A stretch of 64,000 nt of DNA from Actinobacillus genomosp. 2 (GTDB taxonomy: Bacteria > Pseudomonadota > Gammaproteobacteria > Enterobacterales > Pasteurellaceae). A model generated the notes under the pieces. The model was not told where the DNA came from, did no database searches, and was given only the letters and a program-made list of their open reading frames with translations. Both the position numbers and the translations under genes were made by a program. Location of the stretch: NCBI RefSeq assembly GCF_029773605.1, contig NZ_CP103807.1:1178001-1242000 (forward strand), read 5' to 3'. How positions within the stretch are numbered: the first letter of the stretch is position 1; each line of letters starts with the position of its first letter. Of this stretch, positions 28,605 through 40,800 are shown one piece after another.

Positions 28605-29060
28605 ATGAAACAAATCGATTTAAAAATTTTAGATAGCCGTATCGGCAACGAATTTCCCTTACCGGCTTACGCCACCGAAGGTTCGGCTGGTTTAGATTTA
28701 CGAGCATTAACAGAAAGTGCTTTAACCGTAGAACCCGGTCAAACCGTCTTAATTCCAACCGGTATTTCCATTTATATCGCGGATCCGAATTTAGCTGCGG
28801 TAATTTTACCTCGTTCAGGTTTAGGGCATAAAAACGGCATCGTGTTAGGCAATTTAGTCGGTTTAATTGACAGCGATTATCAAGGCCCATTAATGGTGTC
28901 ATTGTGGAACCGTAGCGATAAGCCTTTTACCGTTGAAGTCGGCGACCGTATTGCTCAGTTAGTTTTTGTACCGGTGGTTCAAGCCAGCTTCAATATCGTA
29001 AACGATTTTGCACAAACCGAACGTGGCGAAGGTGGTTTCGGTCATTCGGGTAAACAGTAA
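28605..29060 (+). CDS. dut: dUTP diphosphatase
   Basis: A 151-residue trimeric dUTPase that removes dUTP and provides dUMP. Conserved motifs are visible: [10 protein letters not shown] (1), [11 protein letters not shown] (2), [11 protein letters not shown] (3), [11 protein letters not shown] (4) and the flexible Gly-rich [10 protein letters not shown] (5). AGGAAC lies before the ATG. It is coupled to coaBC; an inverted USS pair after the stop may end this unit before slmA. Confidence 0.97.
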   Translation: MKQIDLKILDSRIGNEFPLPAYATEGSAGLDLRALTESALTVEPGQTVLIPTGISIYIADPNLAAVILPRSGLGHKNGIVLGNLVGLIDSDYQGPLMVSLWNRSDKPFTVEVGDRIAQLVFVPVVQASFNIVNDFAQTERGEGGFGHSGKQ

Positions 29061-29160
29061 TTCGATACCCAAACAAGCGGTCGAATTTGTAAAAAAGTTT
29101 GTAAAAATGACCGCTTACCGTTTCTTTTAATGATGAGCAGATGACTAACAAGAGAAATTT

Positions 29161-29769
29161 ATGACACAACCAACAGTGAAGATGCCTAAAAAATCGGTAA
29201 AAGAACGCCAGCAACAAGTTCTCGAAGTGCTGATTGGGTTATTAAATTCCGAAGACGGTATGCAGCGAGTAACCACCGAACGTTTAGCCAAAGCAGTAGG
29301 CGTATCAGAAGGGGCGTTATATCGCTATTTCCCAAGCAAAACTAAAATGTTTGAGGCGTTAATTGAACGTATCGAACAAACGCTAATCAGTTATATTAAT
29401 GCCAGCAAACGCAAAGAAAATTCGACTGCATTAGCAGTGAAAGCCATTCTCTATACCGTAATCGAATTTGCTCGCAAAAATCCGGGCGTAACTCGTATTC
29501 TGACTGGTCATGCACTTATGTTTGAAGACGATCAATTAAAAACACGCGTTGCCAAATTTTTTGACGGCTTAGAATTTCAATTCGCCAATATTTTACAAAT
29601 GAGTAAATTGCGTGAAGGTAAATCCTTTGAAGATGAACGTGCGTTAGCTGGTTATTTGGTTAATTTTTGTGAAGGTCAATTTTTACGCTTAGTACGTTCT
29701 AATTTCAGTTATAACCAACACCAACATTTTGAAAAACAATGGGCATTAATTAAGCCGTTATTTGAGTAA
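29161..29769 (+). CDS. slmA: Nucleoid occlusion factor SlmA
   Basis: A 202-residue TetR-fold DNA-binding protein that blocks FtsZ assembly over the nucleoid. The N-terminal helix-turn-helix is [25 protein letters not shown] in order (about 38-62), very close to the E. coli protein, and the rest is the all-helical dimerisation domain. It follows coaBC-dut as in E. coli (dfp-dut-slmA). yheU starts five bases after the stop. Confidence 0.95.
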   Translation: MTQPTVKMPKKSVKERQQQVLEVLIGLLNSEDGMQRVTTERLAKAVGVSEGALYRYFPSKTKMFEALIERIEQTLISYINASKRKENSTALAVKAILYTVIEFARKNPGVTRILTGHALMFEDDQLKTRVAKFFDGLEFQFANILQMSKLREGKSFEDERALAGYLVNFCEGQFLRLVRSNFSYNQHQHFEKQWALIKPLFE

Positions 29770-29774
29770 ATTTT

Positions 29775-29993
29775 ATGATTATTCCATGGCAAGAGCTTGA
29801 GCCTGAAACATTAAATAATGTTTTAGACTCATTTATTTTACGAGAAGGCACCGATTACGGAGAAAGAGAGCTGTCTTTAGAGGAAAAACGTGAACGTTTA
29901 TTCGCTCAATTAAAGGCGGATAAAGTCGTGATTGTGTGGTCTGAACTTCACCAAAGCCTTGATATTAAAGATAAAAAATCTTTCTTAGGCTAA
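29775..29993 (+). CDS. yheU: YheU family protein (UPF0270)
   Basis: A 72-residue protein that opens MIIPWQELEPETLNN and includes LDSFILREGTDYGERE, matching the UPF0270/YheU family. Its function is unknown. It starts five bases after slmA and ends about 70 bp before crp, as part of one plus-strand run. No membrane segment or cofactor motif is seen. Confidence 0.9.
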   Translation: MIIPWQELEPETLNNVLDSFILREGTDYGERELSLEEKRERLFAQLKADKVVIVWSELHQSLDIKDKKSFLG

Positions 29994-30064
29994 TTCATAC
30001 TCCCGTGATACAATCACTTAGTTTAAAATATTAAAAGCTATAAAAGAATTTATCGAGGTTTTTT

Positions 30065-30748
30065 ATGCAGATGCAAGATATTTCAATTTCAACACCTCAA
30101 TTAGACAGTGAAATGACTGTCACACCCTCTATCCACGATCCTGCGGTAGAGTGGTTTCTGACTCACTGTCATATTCATCGTTATCCGTCAAAATATACGC
30201 TGATTCACGCTGGGGAAGATGCCGAATCATTATTTTATATCGTTAGCGGATCCGTTGCGGTATTTATCAAAGATGAAGAAGGCAAAGAAATGATTCTTTC
30301 GCATCTTGGTCAAGGCGAATTTGTCGGGGAAATCAGTTTATTTGAAGAATCTGTTCAACCGCGTACCGCTTGGGTTAAAACCAAAGGTGCTTGCGAAATT
30401 GCAGAAATCTCGTATAAAAAATTCAAACAGCTTGTGCATTTAAACCCAGATATTTTAATGTATCTTTCAGCACAAATGGCTCGCCGTTTACGCCAAACGT
30501 CACGTCAAGTCAGTAATCTTGCGTTCTTAGATGTCACCGGTCGTATTGCACAAACTTTAATGAATCTGGCGAAAATGCCGGATGCGATGACCCACCCTGA
30601 GGGAATGCAAATTAAAATCACCCGACAAGAAATCGGACAAATGGTCGGTTGTTCACGTGAAACGGTCGGCAGAATCTTAAAAATGTTAGAAGATGAAGGC
30701 TTAATTTCAGCCCACGGTAAAACCATTGTGGTTTACGGCACTCGCTAA
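30065..30748 (+). CDS. crp: cAMP receptor protein
   Basis: A 227-residue CRP, the global cAMP-dependent regulator of catabolism and, in Pasteurellaceae, of natural competence. The cAMP-binding fold has [20 protein letters not shown], with the phosphate-binding Arg and Ser, and the C-terminal helix-turn-helix is [20 protein letters not shown]. An N-terminal extension of about 17 residues compared with E. coli CRP (210) is present. A GAGG ribosome site precedes the ATG. cpdA, the cAMP phosphodiesterase that counters this signal, is also in the window at about 61 kb. A USS-type terminator follows. Confidence 0.97.
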   Translation: MQMQDISISTPQLDSEMTVTPSIHDPAVEWFLTHCHIHRYPSKYTLIHAGEDAESLFYIVSGSVAVFIKDEEGKEMILSHLGQGEFVGEISLFEESVQPRTAWVKTKGACEIAEISYKKFKQLVHLNPDILMYLSAQMARRLRQTSRQVSNLAFLDVTGRIAQTLMNLAKMPDAMTHPEGMQIKITRQEIGQMVGCSRETVGRILKMLEDEGLISAHGKTIVVYGTR

Positions 30749-30763
30749 AGTTTAATGAAATCA

Positions 30764-30799
30764 GACCGCTTGTTAACACTAGCAAGCGGTCTTTTTTTA
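30764..30799. terminator. USS-pair terminator after crp
   Basis: AGACCGCTTG and CAAGCGGTCT form a stem followed by TTTTTT, between the convergent crp and mazG-like genes. Confidence 0.85.
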
Positions 30800-31120
30800 T
30801 TCGTCTTTTACATAGCGTTTGATAAATTTTGCTTGGTGCTTTTCAATCACTTCTTCCATCGAAATATCGTATTTGTCTGCCAAAATAAATAGATTATCCA
30901 GCACATCACCCAGTTCTTCCACTAAACACTTTCTTTTTTCTTGATAAGACGCTTCCGTTTCATTCGGGCGATCCCGACCAATTTCAATTGCACGCACCGC
31001 ACGTGCCACCTCACCGACTTCTTCACTTAAAAAGTTTACTCGAATAAACGGGTTATAGCGATACCAACCCTGTGTTTGATAAAATTCTCTAACCCAATTT
31101 TGATAATCTTGAATCTGCAT
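30797..31120 (-). CDS. MazG-like nucleotide pyrophosphohydrolase
   Basis: A 107-residue all-alpha NTP pyrophosphatase of the MazG superfamily. The metal-binding motif is FLSEEVGEVARA followed by VEELGDVLDNLFILAD, giving the usual E-x-x-E plus E-x-x-D pattern. Such single-domain proteins hydrolyse non-canonical nucleoside triphosphates to monophosphates. It is on the same strand after hflX, separated by a terminator. It is distinct from the longer two-domain MazG. Confidence 0.88.
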   Translation of the reverse strand: MQIQDYQNWVREFYQTQGWYRYNPFIRVNFLSEEVGEVARAVRAIEIGRDRPNETEASYQEKRKCLVEELGDVLDNLFILADKYDISMEEVIEKHQAKFIKRYVKDE

Positions 31121-31137
31121 ATAACTTCCTTAAATTG

Positions 31138-31161
31138 TAAAAAACGGTAGCAATGCTACCG
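31138..31161 (-). terminator. Terminator after hflX
   Basis: On the minus strand a perfect CGGTAGCA/TGCTACCG palindrome runs into TTTTTT. It ends the miaA-hfq-hflX operon. Confidence 0.88.
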
Positions 31162-31169
31162 CTTGTATT

Positions 31170-32528
31170 CTAGCTTTCTTCCCAACTTGCAAACTCAATA
31201 TATTCTGCCAATTCCGGGAATTGTTTGAGCCACTTATTCCATTGTACTAAATCTACTTCCACTTCAACCAATCGGTCACCAAACTGATTAAAGGCTTCAT
31301 TTTTAATACAATTCTGTAAACGGAATTGCGTATAAATTTGCCCAGCGGTTGCCGGTAATAATATCTTCTCACGCACTAACTCATTGCGTAAACATTCCCG
31401 AATCGCTTCATACAACAAATCAATACCTTGATTGGCTTGTGCGGAGAGATAAACCGAAATCGGTTTGCCGTCATCATTCCGCTCAATATGTGGCATCACA
31501 CCTTCGAGTTTATCGACTTTGTTATAAACCAATAAGGTTGGAATGTCTAACGCACCGATTTCGTCTAAAACTTGATTAACCGCATCAATATTTTCATTTT
31601 TGCGATCATCCGCCGCATCAATCACGTGTAACAGTAAGCTCGCTTCGGTGGTTTCTTGTAACGTGGATTTAAAGGCAGAAACCAAATCATGCGGTAAGAA
31701 ACGAATAAAACCGACCGTATCCGCTAAGATTGTCGTACCGACATCCTGAATCTGCATCCGGCGTAAAGTCGGATCAAGTGTTGCAAATAACTGATCTGCT
31801 GCATAAACGCCGGCATTAGTGATTGCATTAAACAAGGTAGATTTCCCAGCATTGGTATAACCCACCAATGAAACGGTCGGAATATCCGCTTTTTGGCGAG
31901 TTTTCCGATTTTGGCTACGCTGCTTATTCACTTTCTCTAAGCGGTTTTGTAACTGTTGAATCCGCACTTTAATCAAACGGCGGTCGGTTTCCAGCTGGGT
32001 TTCGCCCGGTCCGCGTAAACCGACTGCACCGCCCTTTTGCTGATCTTGATTGCCCAAACGGCGAACCAAACGGGTTGCCAAATGTTTAAGTTGAGCCAAC
32101 TCGACCTGTAATTTACCCTCGTGCGATCTGGCTCGTTGGGCAAAAATATCTAAAATCAGACCGGTTCTGTCCACCACCCGACATTCACATAATGCTTGTA
32201 AATTACGAGTTTGTGACGGACTAAGCTCGTGATTGACTAACACCACCGTAGTTCCCAACTCTTTTACCGCTTGAGCAATTTCATCGGCTTTACCTTGTCC
32301 GACAAAATATTTGATATGTGGTGCAGAACGAGAAGTGGTTAAGGTGGCAAGAATTTCAACACCAGCCGATTCAGCAAGCGTTTGAAATTCCATAAGATTC
32401 TCAATATCTTTAGTTTGAGAAAGAAAGAGGTGGACTAAGACCGCTTTATCTTGCGTATGAGAAAAGTCTTTTGTCTGTTTCTCAGATAAAGCAAAGCCAA
32501 ATACAGCATTTTCATCTGTATTTGGCAT
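31170..32528 (-). CDS. hflX: GTPase HflX
   Basis: A 452-residue ribosome-associated GTPase that splits stalled or heat-damaged 70S ribosomes. The N-terminal HflX domain contains [14 protein letters not shown] and [13 protein letters not shown]. The G domain has [12 protein letters not shown] (G1), [10 protein letters not shown] (G3) and NKVD (G4). Length is slightly greater than E. coli HflX (426). It follows hfq by 37 bp, in the conserved miaA-hfq-hflX order. Confidence 0.96.
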   Translation of the reverse strand: MPNTDENAVFGFALSEKQTKDFSHTQDKAVLVHLFLSQTKDIENLMEFQTLAESAGVEILATLTTSRSAPHIKYFVGQGKADEIAQAVKELGTTVVLVNHELSPSQTRNLQALCECRVVDRTGLILDIFAQRARSHEGKLQVELAQLKHLATRLVRRLGNQDQQKGGAVGLRGPGETQLETDRRLIKVRIQQLQNRLEKVNKQRSQNRKTRQKADIPTVSLVGYTNAGKSTLFNAITNAGVYAADQLFATLDPTLRRMQIQDVGTTILADTVGFIRFLPHDLVSAFKSTLQETTEASLLLHVIDAADDRKNENIDAVNQVLDEIGALDIPTLLVYNKVDKLEGVMPHIERNDDGKPISVYLSAQANQGIDLLYEAIRECLRNELVREKILLPATAGQIYTQFRLQNCIKNEAFNQFGDRLVEVEVDLVQWNKWLKQFPELAEYIEFASWEES

Positions 32529-32565
32529 TTCATTATGAATTAAGGCTTCAGTAGTAATAACTTAA

Positions 32566-32844
32566 TTATTCCGTTTTGTCCGCAGCCGCTTCAACTGCCG
32601 GAGCAGGTTGAGCTTGTGCCGCACCGCCGTTGTTATGAGAAACTGAGCGAGCCGGTACTACGGTTGAAATTGCGTGTTTGTAAACCATTTGGCTTACCGT
32701 GTTCTTTAATAAAATTACGAATTGGTCGAAAGATTCGATTTGTCCTTGTAATTTAATACCGTTAACTAAATAAATTGAAACAGGAATACGCTCACGACGA
32801 AGTGCATTCAAATATGGATCTTGTAAAGATTGACCTTTTGCCAT
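32566..32844 (-). CDS. hfq: RNA chaperone Hfq
   Basis: A 92-residue Sm-like hexameric RNA chaperone for small-RNA regulation. The Sm1 region is [20 protein letters not shown] and the Sm2 motif is [10 protein letters not shown]. The N-terminal [16 protein letters not shown] is the same as in E. coli. The C-terminal tail is short (about 25 residues) and Ala-rich rather than the long flexible tail of E. coli. AAGGAAAAG precedes the ATG. Confidence 0.97.
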   Translation of the reverse strand: MAKGQSLQDPYLNALRRERIPVSIYLVNGIKLQGQIESFDQFVILLKNTVSQMVYKHAISTVVPARSVSHNNGGAAQAQPAPAVEAAADKTE

Positions 32845-32907
32845 TTTCTTTTCCTTTTTATTGTTGTGGTGAATATTGTTTTAGTGCCAAAGGCGAAGAC
32901 GATATTA

Positions 32908-33852
32908 TCATAATTTAATTAAGTTTTGTTCGATCTTTTTCATCATTTTTAACTTAGAACTGGTCGGATCTAAACTGTCCAACCATTCAATTTCGCCATT
33001 CCAGCCTCTTAACCAAGTTAATTGACGTTTTGCGAGCTGACGAGTGGCACAAATGCCTTTGTAAATCGCTTCATCGAGCGAAATATCGCCATCCAAATAC
33101 TCCCACATTTGACGATAACCGACACAACGAATAGACGGCAGATCTTTATGTAAATCACCTCTAGCACGTAATTTTTCTACTTCTTGCTGAAATCCGAGAT
33201 CGATCATTTTCTGAAAACGTTGCTCAATTCGCTGATGTAATACCGCTCTGTCTTGTGGTGCAATCGCAAATTGCAACACCTGATAAGGCAAACTCTCACC
33301 CTGTTGAGCAGTTAACTCTGTCATTGTTTTGCCTGTGATATAAAAAACTTCCAAAGCACGATTAATCCGTTGACTATCATTAGGATTAATTCGATTGCCG
33401 GCAACCGGATCTATCTCTAATAATTCACGATGCAATCCGTTCCAACCAATTTGCTCCGCTTTCGCTTCAATCTCCGCACGAATATTATCATCAGCGGAAG
33501 GTAACGGCGAAAGCCCTTCTAACAATGCTTTATAATAGAGCATCGTGCCACCGACTAATAACGGAATACGTCCACTTTCGCGAATTGCTGCCATTTCTCG
33601 TAACGCATCAGCACGAAAATTCATCGCTGAATAACTTTCGCTCGGATCTAAAATATCAATTAAACGGTGTGGGGCAAGTGCCAATTCCGCTTTACTCGGT
33701 TTTGCCGTGCCAATATCCATGCCTTTATAAATTAATGCCGAATCGACACTAATTACTTCCACCGGCAGCGTTTGACGTAATGCGATTGCTAAATCCGTTT
33801 TGCCCGAAGCGGTCGGCCCCATTAAAAAAATTGCTAAAGGTTTCTGATTCAT
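32908..33852 (-). CDS. miaA: tRNA dimethylallyltransferase
   Basis: A 314-residue enzyme that prenylates A37 of tRNAs reading UNN codons. The P-loop [10 protein letters not shown] (about 12-21) and [16 protein letters not shown] are diagnostic, and the RQMWEYLDG and [10 protein letters not shown] regions contact tRNA. It is the first gene of the miaA-hfq-hflX operon. A USS lies just upstream. Confidence 0.96.
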   Translation of the reverse strand: MNQKPLAIFLMGPTASGKTDLAIALRQTLPVEVISVDSALIYKGMDIGTAKPSKAELALAPHRLIDILDPSESYSAMNFRADALREMAAIRESGRIPLLVGGTMLYYKALLEGLSPLPSADDNIRAEIEAKAEQIGWNGLHRELLEIDPVAGNRINPNDSQRINRALEVFYITGKTMTELTAQQGESLPYQVLQFAIAPQDRAVLHQRIEQRFQKMIDLGFQQEVEKLRARGDLHKDLPSIRCVGYRQMWEYLDGDISLDEAIYKGICATRQLAKRQLTWLRGWNGEIEWLDSLDPTSSKLKMMKKIEQNLIKL

Positions 33853-33975
33853 ATTATTCCGTCTAAAGTTACAAGCGGTCGCATTTTAGCGGAAATTTGC
33901 CAAAAGCCCAAATGGAATTCCTTTTGTTAGCCATTTCTTAGCGATTGCCTCACAGCACGAATTACAATACCAAAG

Positions 33976-34003
33976 TAAATAAAGCCTTCAATAAAGAAGG
34001 CTT
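33976..34003 (-). terminator. Terminator after the HigBA-like pair
   Basis: On the minus strand AAGCCTTC-TTTATT-GAAGGCTT is followed by TATTT. Confidence 0.75.
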
Positions 34004-34012
34004 AAAAAATCA

Positions 34013-34375
34013 TTAAACATGGGAAATCTCATTGATGAGCTCTGGGCGTTTGTGTAACAGATCCAGTAAAGTTTTTGCCGCGCCACTCGGCTTACGTAAC
34101 CCCTGTTCCCATGAACGAAGCGTTGCAACAGAAATCCCTAATTTTTCAGCAAACTTCGGCTGTGAAAGGTTCGCTCGTTGGCGAGTTTCTACAATAGGGG
34201 AAACCTGAATTTGAGATATTCTCCCGATTTCCCCATTTTTCGCACTCGCTAGTGAAAGACGTAAATCATTAGCATATTCTGCCATTTCAGGATCATCAGC
34301 AATAATTGCTTGCACCATTGCATCAATATCCCAGTCTTTGGTTGCATCTTGAGTAAGTTTTGCATAATCCGTCAT
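34013..34375 (-). CDS. Helix-turn-helix antitoxin (HigA/NadS-like)
   Basis: A 120-residue protein with a C-terminal Xre-type helix-turn-helix (LSQPKFAEKLGISVATLRSW, about 70-89, then EQGLRKPSG). The N-terminal 60 residues are acidic and may be the toxin-binding part. Its ATG overlaps the stop of the toxin gene by four bases (ATGA), and the toxin comes first, which is the HigBA order. It probably represses its own promoter. Confidence 0.88.
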   Translation of the reverse strand: MTDYAKLTQDATKDWDIDAMVQAIIADDPEMAEYANDLRLSLASAKNGEIGRISQIQVSPIVETRQRANLSQPKFAEKLGISVATLRSWEQGLRKPSGAAKTLLDLLHKRPELINEISHV

Positions 34376-34680
34376 TTTGTTAACTCCATTAGTTTTTTTA
34401 GATCTTTATCCGAAATATTTTCTTTTTCACTCTTGCAATAAATATCAATCATCAGAATGAAACCTGCTTGTAAAACATTAAAGTAAAGTACTCTTACACC
34501 ACCACGTTTTCCACGCCCTTGATAATGCCAACGAACTTTCCTTACGCCTTTACCATGCTGAATTACATCTCCAATTTTTGGGTTCTGCGAAATATAAGTA
34601 AAGAAGGCTAAACGCTCATCTTCATCCCAAATTTTCTTAGATTCTTGTTCAAACTTCAGAGTTTCAATAATAGTGTACAT
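34372..34680 (-). CDS. RelE/HigB-type toxin
   Basis: A 102-residue RelE-superfamily protein, probably a ribosome-dependent mRNA endonuclease. Visible features are GVRKVRWHYQGRGKRGGVRV followed by YFNVLQAGFILMIDIYCK and a Lys-rich end (KKLMELTK), which match the core strands of the fold. AGGAGAGG sits before the ATG. It is cotranscribed with the following antitoxin. This pair appears intact, unlike the two YafO-like genes in the window. Confidence 0.88.
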   Translation of the reverse strand: MYTIIETLKFEQESKKIWDEDERLAFFTYISQNPKIGDVIQHGKGVRKVRWHYQGRGKRGGVRVLYFNVLQAGFILMIDIYCKSEKENISDKDLKKLMELTK

Positions 34681-34786
34681 TAACCTCTCCTTACCAAATG
34701 TATTATACTACTACCTTGTAATATCTCAATGTAATCATCAAATACAGAAAAATCAATATACAACGATTTAAATTAGCTATATCCAT

Positions 34787-34825
34787 AAAAAACGGCGATA
34801 AGTTTGCACCTATCGCCGTTTTTAT
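34787..34825. terminator. Terminator after the adhesin gene
   Basis: AACGGCGATA and TATCGCCGTT form a 10-bp stem with T-runs on both sides. It ends the long adhesin transcript. Confidence 0.9.
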
Positions 34826-34859
34826 CTTATTTACTCAGTTCATTGAGTAAAGCGTTAAA

Positions 34860-37800
34860 TTACCATTGGTAACCTACACCCACAGAACCACCAAGGTCGC
34901 CACGAGTATTTGCATTACCTTGAAGTTTCAAGATAAGTTTGCCATTGTCAGACGCACGTGAGTAACCTACCGCTACCGCACTTTCGCCTTTAAATGTACC
35001 CGCAGAAGCTGCAACCATTGATTTACCCGGAATGTAAACTTGTGGTAAGCCTGCTGCCGCATTCGCACCTGCGATACCAGCACGTAAGTCTTTATTAACT
35101 TTGTTAATACGACGGTTTACACCACCGATTTCGTCTTTTAATTGACCTACGTTCACTGCATCAGTACGAGCTTTACCTGCTTTCACGTTAGTAATACGTG
35201 TTGGAGAACCGTCTTTATTAGCAACATTTACAGAAGTGTTACCATCAACGTCTTTACCCTCACTAATTACAGTATTTTTACCAACTTGTACCGAAGTAAA
35301 CTCAGGTGTTTTCGAAGTTGCGATATTGATATTTTTACCTTTACCGCTTACTACGATGTTGTTACCTGCATTAATGCTGACTTTGTCGCCCGCTTTCACT
35401 TTATCGCCGCCTTGGTATTCAGATTTACCTGTTGTACCTTCAACTGCTTTAGCTTCCACGTTCCAAGCAACATTATTAAGTGTATTAGCAAGATCACCTG
35501 CATTTACAAATTTATTTGCTTCTTCACCAGTTGGAACATTCACGTTACCTGCATCTGCAACATTTAACGTTGTGTTGTTAACATTGTATGCAATGTCACC
35601 CGTGTTAGGGTCAACAGAAACATTGGTATTAGAACCATTTACAAAGTTAACTTTGCCGTCTTTGTTCGTTGCCGGTTTGCCGTTTACATTCACATAGTTG
35701 TATAACTGGTCACCGTTAACCGCTTGGTTGCTGTTCGGAGAAATATCACCGTCTGCAACATTGCTAATCTTATCACCACCCACATCTAAGCCGTTATCAC
35801 CTGATGTTAATGTAGTCGATTTAGCTGGATCTTTCGGATCACCTACCACAACGGTTGTCGCATTCATTTGGTTGAATGTCACATCGTCTTTAGTTGCGTA
35901 GGTAAACTTGCCGTTTTCTTGAACAAGTTTCATATTTTTACCTGCATCAAAGGTTACCGTTTCGCCCGGATTAACAAGCTCATTCGATTTACCAGATACT
36001 TCGCCACCATCAACGCCTTGACCTGCTGTTGCAGTCCAACCTGAGTTATTGATTGCATCTTTAACATCATTAACTGTGGTTAATTTACCGCCATTAGCTG
36101 TATCTCCACCGTTTGCAGTACCATTTGCGTTGTTCGTAATATCACCGGTTAACGCATTGACATCAATGTTAAATTGAACGTCTGTTGTTTTACCGTCTGA
36201 ATTAATAACAACTTTTGTACCAGCACCGTCTTTGAAGTTAACCGTATCACCCGCTTTCACACCATCTTTCACATCGCCGTTACCCGCTACGTTCCAGAAA
36301 GTATTATTCACAGTGTTAATCACGTCTGCTGCTGTTGCAAGCGCATTCGGATTAATTGGCGTAGTTACCGGATTACCGTCTTTATCAACGTTAGTCGCAG
36401 TACCATCGTTATTCACACCAACTTTAGCCGTATCCGCTTTTACAGTTACGTTATAAACGCCATTCTCATCTGTTTTACCGGTTACGCTAATACCGTTTTC
36501 GCCGGTGAATTTAACTTCGTTCGCGTTTTTAACCGCTTGTTTATATTGGTTTTCCGGTGCGGATACTACCCAACCCATATTTGCTAAATCGCCTGCTGTT
36601 ACCGCAGAATTTTGCTGTGCCAGGGTTAGGTTAGATAAATCAACTAACTGAACATCTGCTGGGTTAGTACCGTTCGCATCCGTTGTCGGTGTTACTTTCG
36701 TTGTTAACGGAGATGATACGCCGGTTAATTGTACCGGATTACCGTCTTTATCACCGAATTTCACAGCTGACGGAGTAATAGTATCGCCACCGGTTGTGCC
36801 GTCCGGTTTACCTACGTTGGTTGGTGAACCTTCTTGGGTTGTCATCGTTACATTCGGAGAAGTATCCGTATTGTTACCGATTGTTACGCCGTCTTTCGCG
36901 GTTACAGTAGTAAATACTGGGTTTGGATTTACTGAATAAGTAAATACGTTACCTGCTTGATTTAATACCATATTATCGCCGGCACGGAATGTTACAAGTT
37001 CACTTGGGTTAATTAACTCTTCAGTTTTACCTGAAACAGTACCTGTACCGTCTTTATCCGCAGTGACTTTCCAGCCTGACTTATTGATCGCATCTTTAAC
37101 TTCATTAACTGTAGTTAATTTACCACCGTTATTTACATCACCACCGTTTGCAGTACCATCCGGGTTGTTAGTAATGTTACCAGTTAATGCTTTCACATCA
37201 ATGTCGACTTTAACTTTTGATACGCCATCTTTCGTTGTGATATTTACGGTTGTACCATTACCATTTACGAAATCAACGGTTTCATACGGAGTAACAAAGT
37301 CTTTCTCTGTACCGTTCTCTTTTAAGTTCCAACCTGCATTTAATACATCGCCTAACGTTGCCGCTTTGCCTGTATTAACATTTGTCGGAGCATCTTGAGA
37401 TTTCGGAGCTTCGCTGCCTGCAACACCATTATCAAATTTAGATGCAGTCGGTAATGAACTGTCTAAACCAGTGATTGAGTTATTTTCAATCGTAATATTC
37501 GGTTTATTTGAGTTCGGATCCGTATTTGGTACTTCAATTTTGTTTGAAGTAACGTTATTTGCAGTCACATTGTTAAATTCAACATCATCTGTTGTTGAGT
37601 AAGTCACTTTACCATTAGCTTCTTGCTTAACTTTTAAGTTCTTACCTGCAACCATTTCAACTACATCGCTTGGATTAATTAACTCATCGCCTGTTGACGC
37701 TGCGTCTTTCTCACCATCTGTTGCTGATGTTTTTAACTTGAAGCCAGCATTGTTGATCGCTTCTGCGATATCGCCTGCTGTTGCAAGTTGGTTCGGGTTA

Positions 37801-40800
37801 ACTGCTGTCGCTTTACCTGCATCTGCGTTATTTACATCACCTTCAACCGTAATGTCTGATGTTTTTGCAGTAAAGGTAACGTTAGTTTTGGTATCGCCGT
37901 CTTTACTTACAGTTGCCGTTAATGTATCGCTGTCTACAAAGTGAACTTCGTTACTTGCTTTCACTTGGTTAGTTGCAGCATCACCGTTTTGGTGAACTGT
38001 CCAGAATGCATTATTTACGGCATTAACCACATCACCTGCTGTTGCAAGTTTGTTTTCATCACCTTGGTTAACGTTGTTTACATTACCTGCCTGATTATTC
38101 GTAATCGGCGTCGTTAATGCTGCTGTGTCAATATCAAATTTAACATTTGATACTGAACCATCCGTTGTGATGTTAACTTTTGTACCTGTACCATCAATGA
38201 AATTCACTGTGTCATAAGGTTTTACGAAGTCTTTCGCTGCGCCTTTCTCTTGTAAATTCCAACCTGCGTTTAATACATCGCCTAACGTTGCCGCTTTCGT
38301 ATTATCTACATCTTGCGGTGCCGCTTGGTTTGTCGTTGTATTATCCGTATCCGGTAAAGTTGATGTTAAACCTGTGATTTGGTTGTTACCATCTTTCGTT
38401 TCAATTGTGATTGGGTTATTTGTATCGCCCACTTTCACGCTGGTAAACTCAGGATTATCAACCGTTGCAAAGGTGAAGTTTTGATCAACTTGTTCTACAG
38501 ATAAGTTTTTACCTGCGATAAATTTAACTTCTTCACCGTTTTTCACTTTAGCTTGCGTTGCTGTACCAACCTGTACACCACCGTTAGCTGTACCTGACGT
38601 TGCATTCCAACCTGAATTATCAATTACGGCATAAAGCTGTGAACCGTTAATCGCATCAGTTGAAGTTGCAGAGATTAAACCTGCCGCTACGTTTTGGATA
38701 CGACGCTCATCGCCAGCTTTACCTACAGAAACAACCGCTTTTGGTGTGGTTGCGGCAAATGTACCGTACTCAACACCGTTTACGTTTGCTGAAGTGACTG
38801 CCGTTAAACCTGCAGACTGAGCTGTTGCATCAGCACTTGTCGTTGCAAATGAACCTAATGCCACAGAATTTTGTAATGATGCTGTTGCATTTTGGCCTAA
38901 TGCCATTGCGTTATTTTCTGTTGAACTTGCAGCATAACCTAAGCTAACCGATTGACGACCACTTGCATTAGAGTAAATACCTTCACTGATTGATGCAAAA
39001 CCTGTTGCTTCTGATTTATAACCCATCGCAAGTGCGTGTCCGCCGTTAGCACCGTTAGCGGTTGCTTCCGAACCGATTGCGATATCATAGATATTCTCAG
39101 CTTTAGAGAAAGAACCGAGTACAGTTGCAAAATTTGCTTTCGCTTCTACACGGTCACCCACAGCTAAACTTGCTGTACCCTCTGCTTTCGCTTGTGAACC
39201 GATTGCAGTAGCAATATTACCTGAAGCAGTAGAACGGTTACCGATAGCAATAGTATCTAACTCGCTAGTTTCAGCATTTAAACCAATTGCAACCGCGTTA
39301 GAACCTAATTGATTTTTTTCTGCATCAGGATCATTTGGTTTATAAATATTTTTCGCACCATTACCTAAGGCAATAGAAGAAGAGGTCGCACTTGTCGAAC
39401 TGTTACCGATTGCAACAGAGTAAGTACCACCAGCATTTGCAGAGCTACCCACAGCAACAGAACGCTCACCGCCTGCATTTGACGACATACCACCAGCAAA
39501 TGCACCTGTTCTCTCTGCTGATGCAGACTGACCGAGTGCAACTGTACCTTGTGCAGCAGCATAAGAATCAAAACCGACCGCTGTCGCCTGATCTGCTAAC
39601 GCTTTTGCTTTAGAACCTACAGCTGTCGTCGCAGTTTGTTTTGCTTCTGAACCAAGACCTAAAGCGGTTGCTTCATTGCCACTTGCTGCCGCACTTTTAC
39701 CGATTGCAACCGTATTATCGTTACTTGCATTTGCATTGACACCGATAGCTGTCGCATATTGTACAGAATGAGCATTATTATCTGCCGTTGCACCCTGACC
39801 GATAGCAATCGTACCCGGACCATAAGATACAGAATTTAAGCCGATCGCTGTTGCAGCCTGAGCATCTTCTACACCACCGGAAACTGCTTTCGCATTTGTA
39901 CCGATTGCGATAGAGTGTTGGCTATCCATTGCGCCATTAGCACCACCTTGGTTGCCTGCAGCGTTAATACCTGTTGCATTTGCACCATCACCGATAGCAA
40001 TAGATGAAACACGCTCTGCTGTTGCATTACCGATAGCAATCGCATTGTCAGCGGTTGCTGAAGCATTAACACCTGCCGCTAAAGCAGCATCACCAGTTGC
40101 ACCATCATTTTTATAGTTGTCACGGTGGTTACCGCTGTCATTTACACTATAGTAATGCGTTTGTGTTTCGTGTGCTTTGTCGATTACTGCATAAAGCTGT
40201 GAACCGTTGATCGCTTCAGTTGAAGTTGCAGAAATATTACCTGCCGCTAAGTTAATGATCTTACGCTCATCACCTTTCGCACCAACGCTGACAAAACGAC
40301 CTTCGTCTTTTACAGTACCTTTAAAGCCATCATAAGTTACTTGTGCTGCACCAGTACCGATTGTTGCAGAGGTTACGTTTTCAATTGCGTGCGAACCTTC
40401 GGTTTTTGCGTCTTGACCAAGAATGACAGAACCTGCTTTCTCTTTCGCAACAGTAATGTTGTTACCTAATACCATTACGTTTTCTGCATTAACGGTATTG
40501 TTGTTACCGATAACCATTGAACCGCTTGCACTGTCAGCTAAGGTTAATTCTTTAGTTTGATCCACAACGCCATCTGCATTACGTGTACCTGTACCACCAA
40601 GGCTGTTTTGGTTACCGATACTGATTGCTTTCTCTGTGTTTTTAGCAATCACGTGGTTATTACCTAATACAGTCGAGTTGCTACCGTCAACCACAGATGG
40701 GTCACCGAATGCACCTGAATTATCACCTCTTACCACGTTACCGAAACCTACCGCTGTTGAGTAGTTACCGGTTACGTTTGCATTACGACCGATTGCTGTA

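Noticed and set aside
35142-35901. Plus-strand open frames opposite the adhesin gene
   Set aside because: They mirror the repetitive coding strand, have no start signals and no recognisable protein features.
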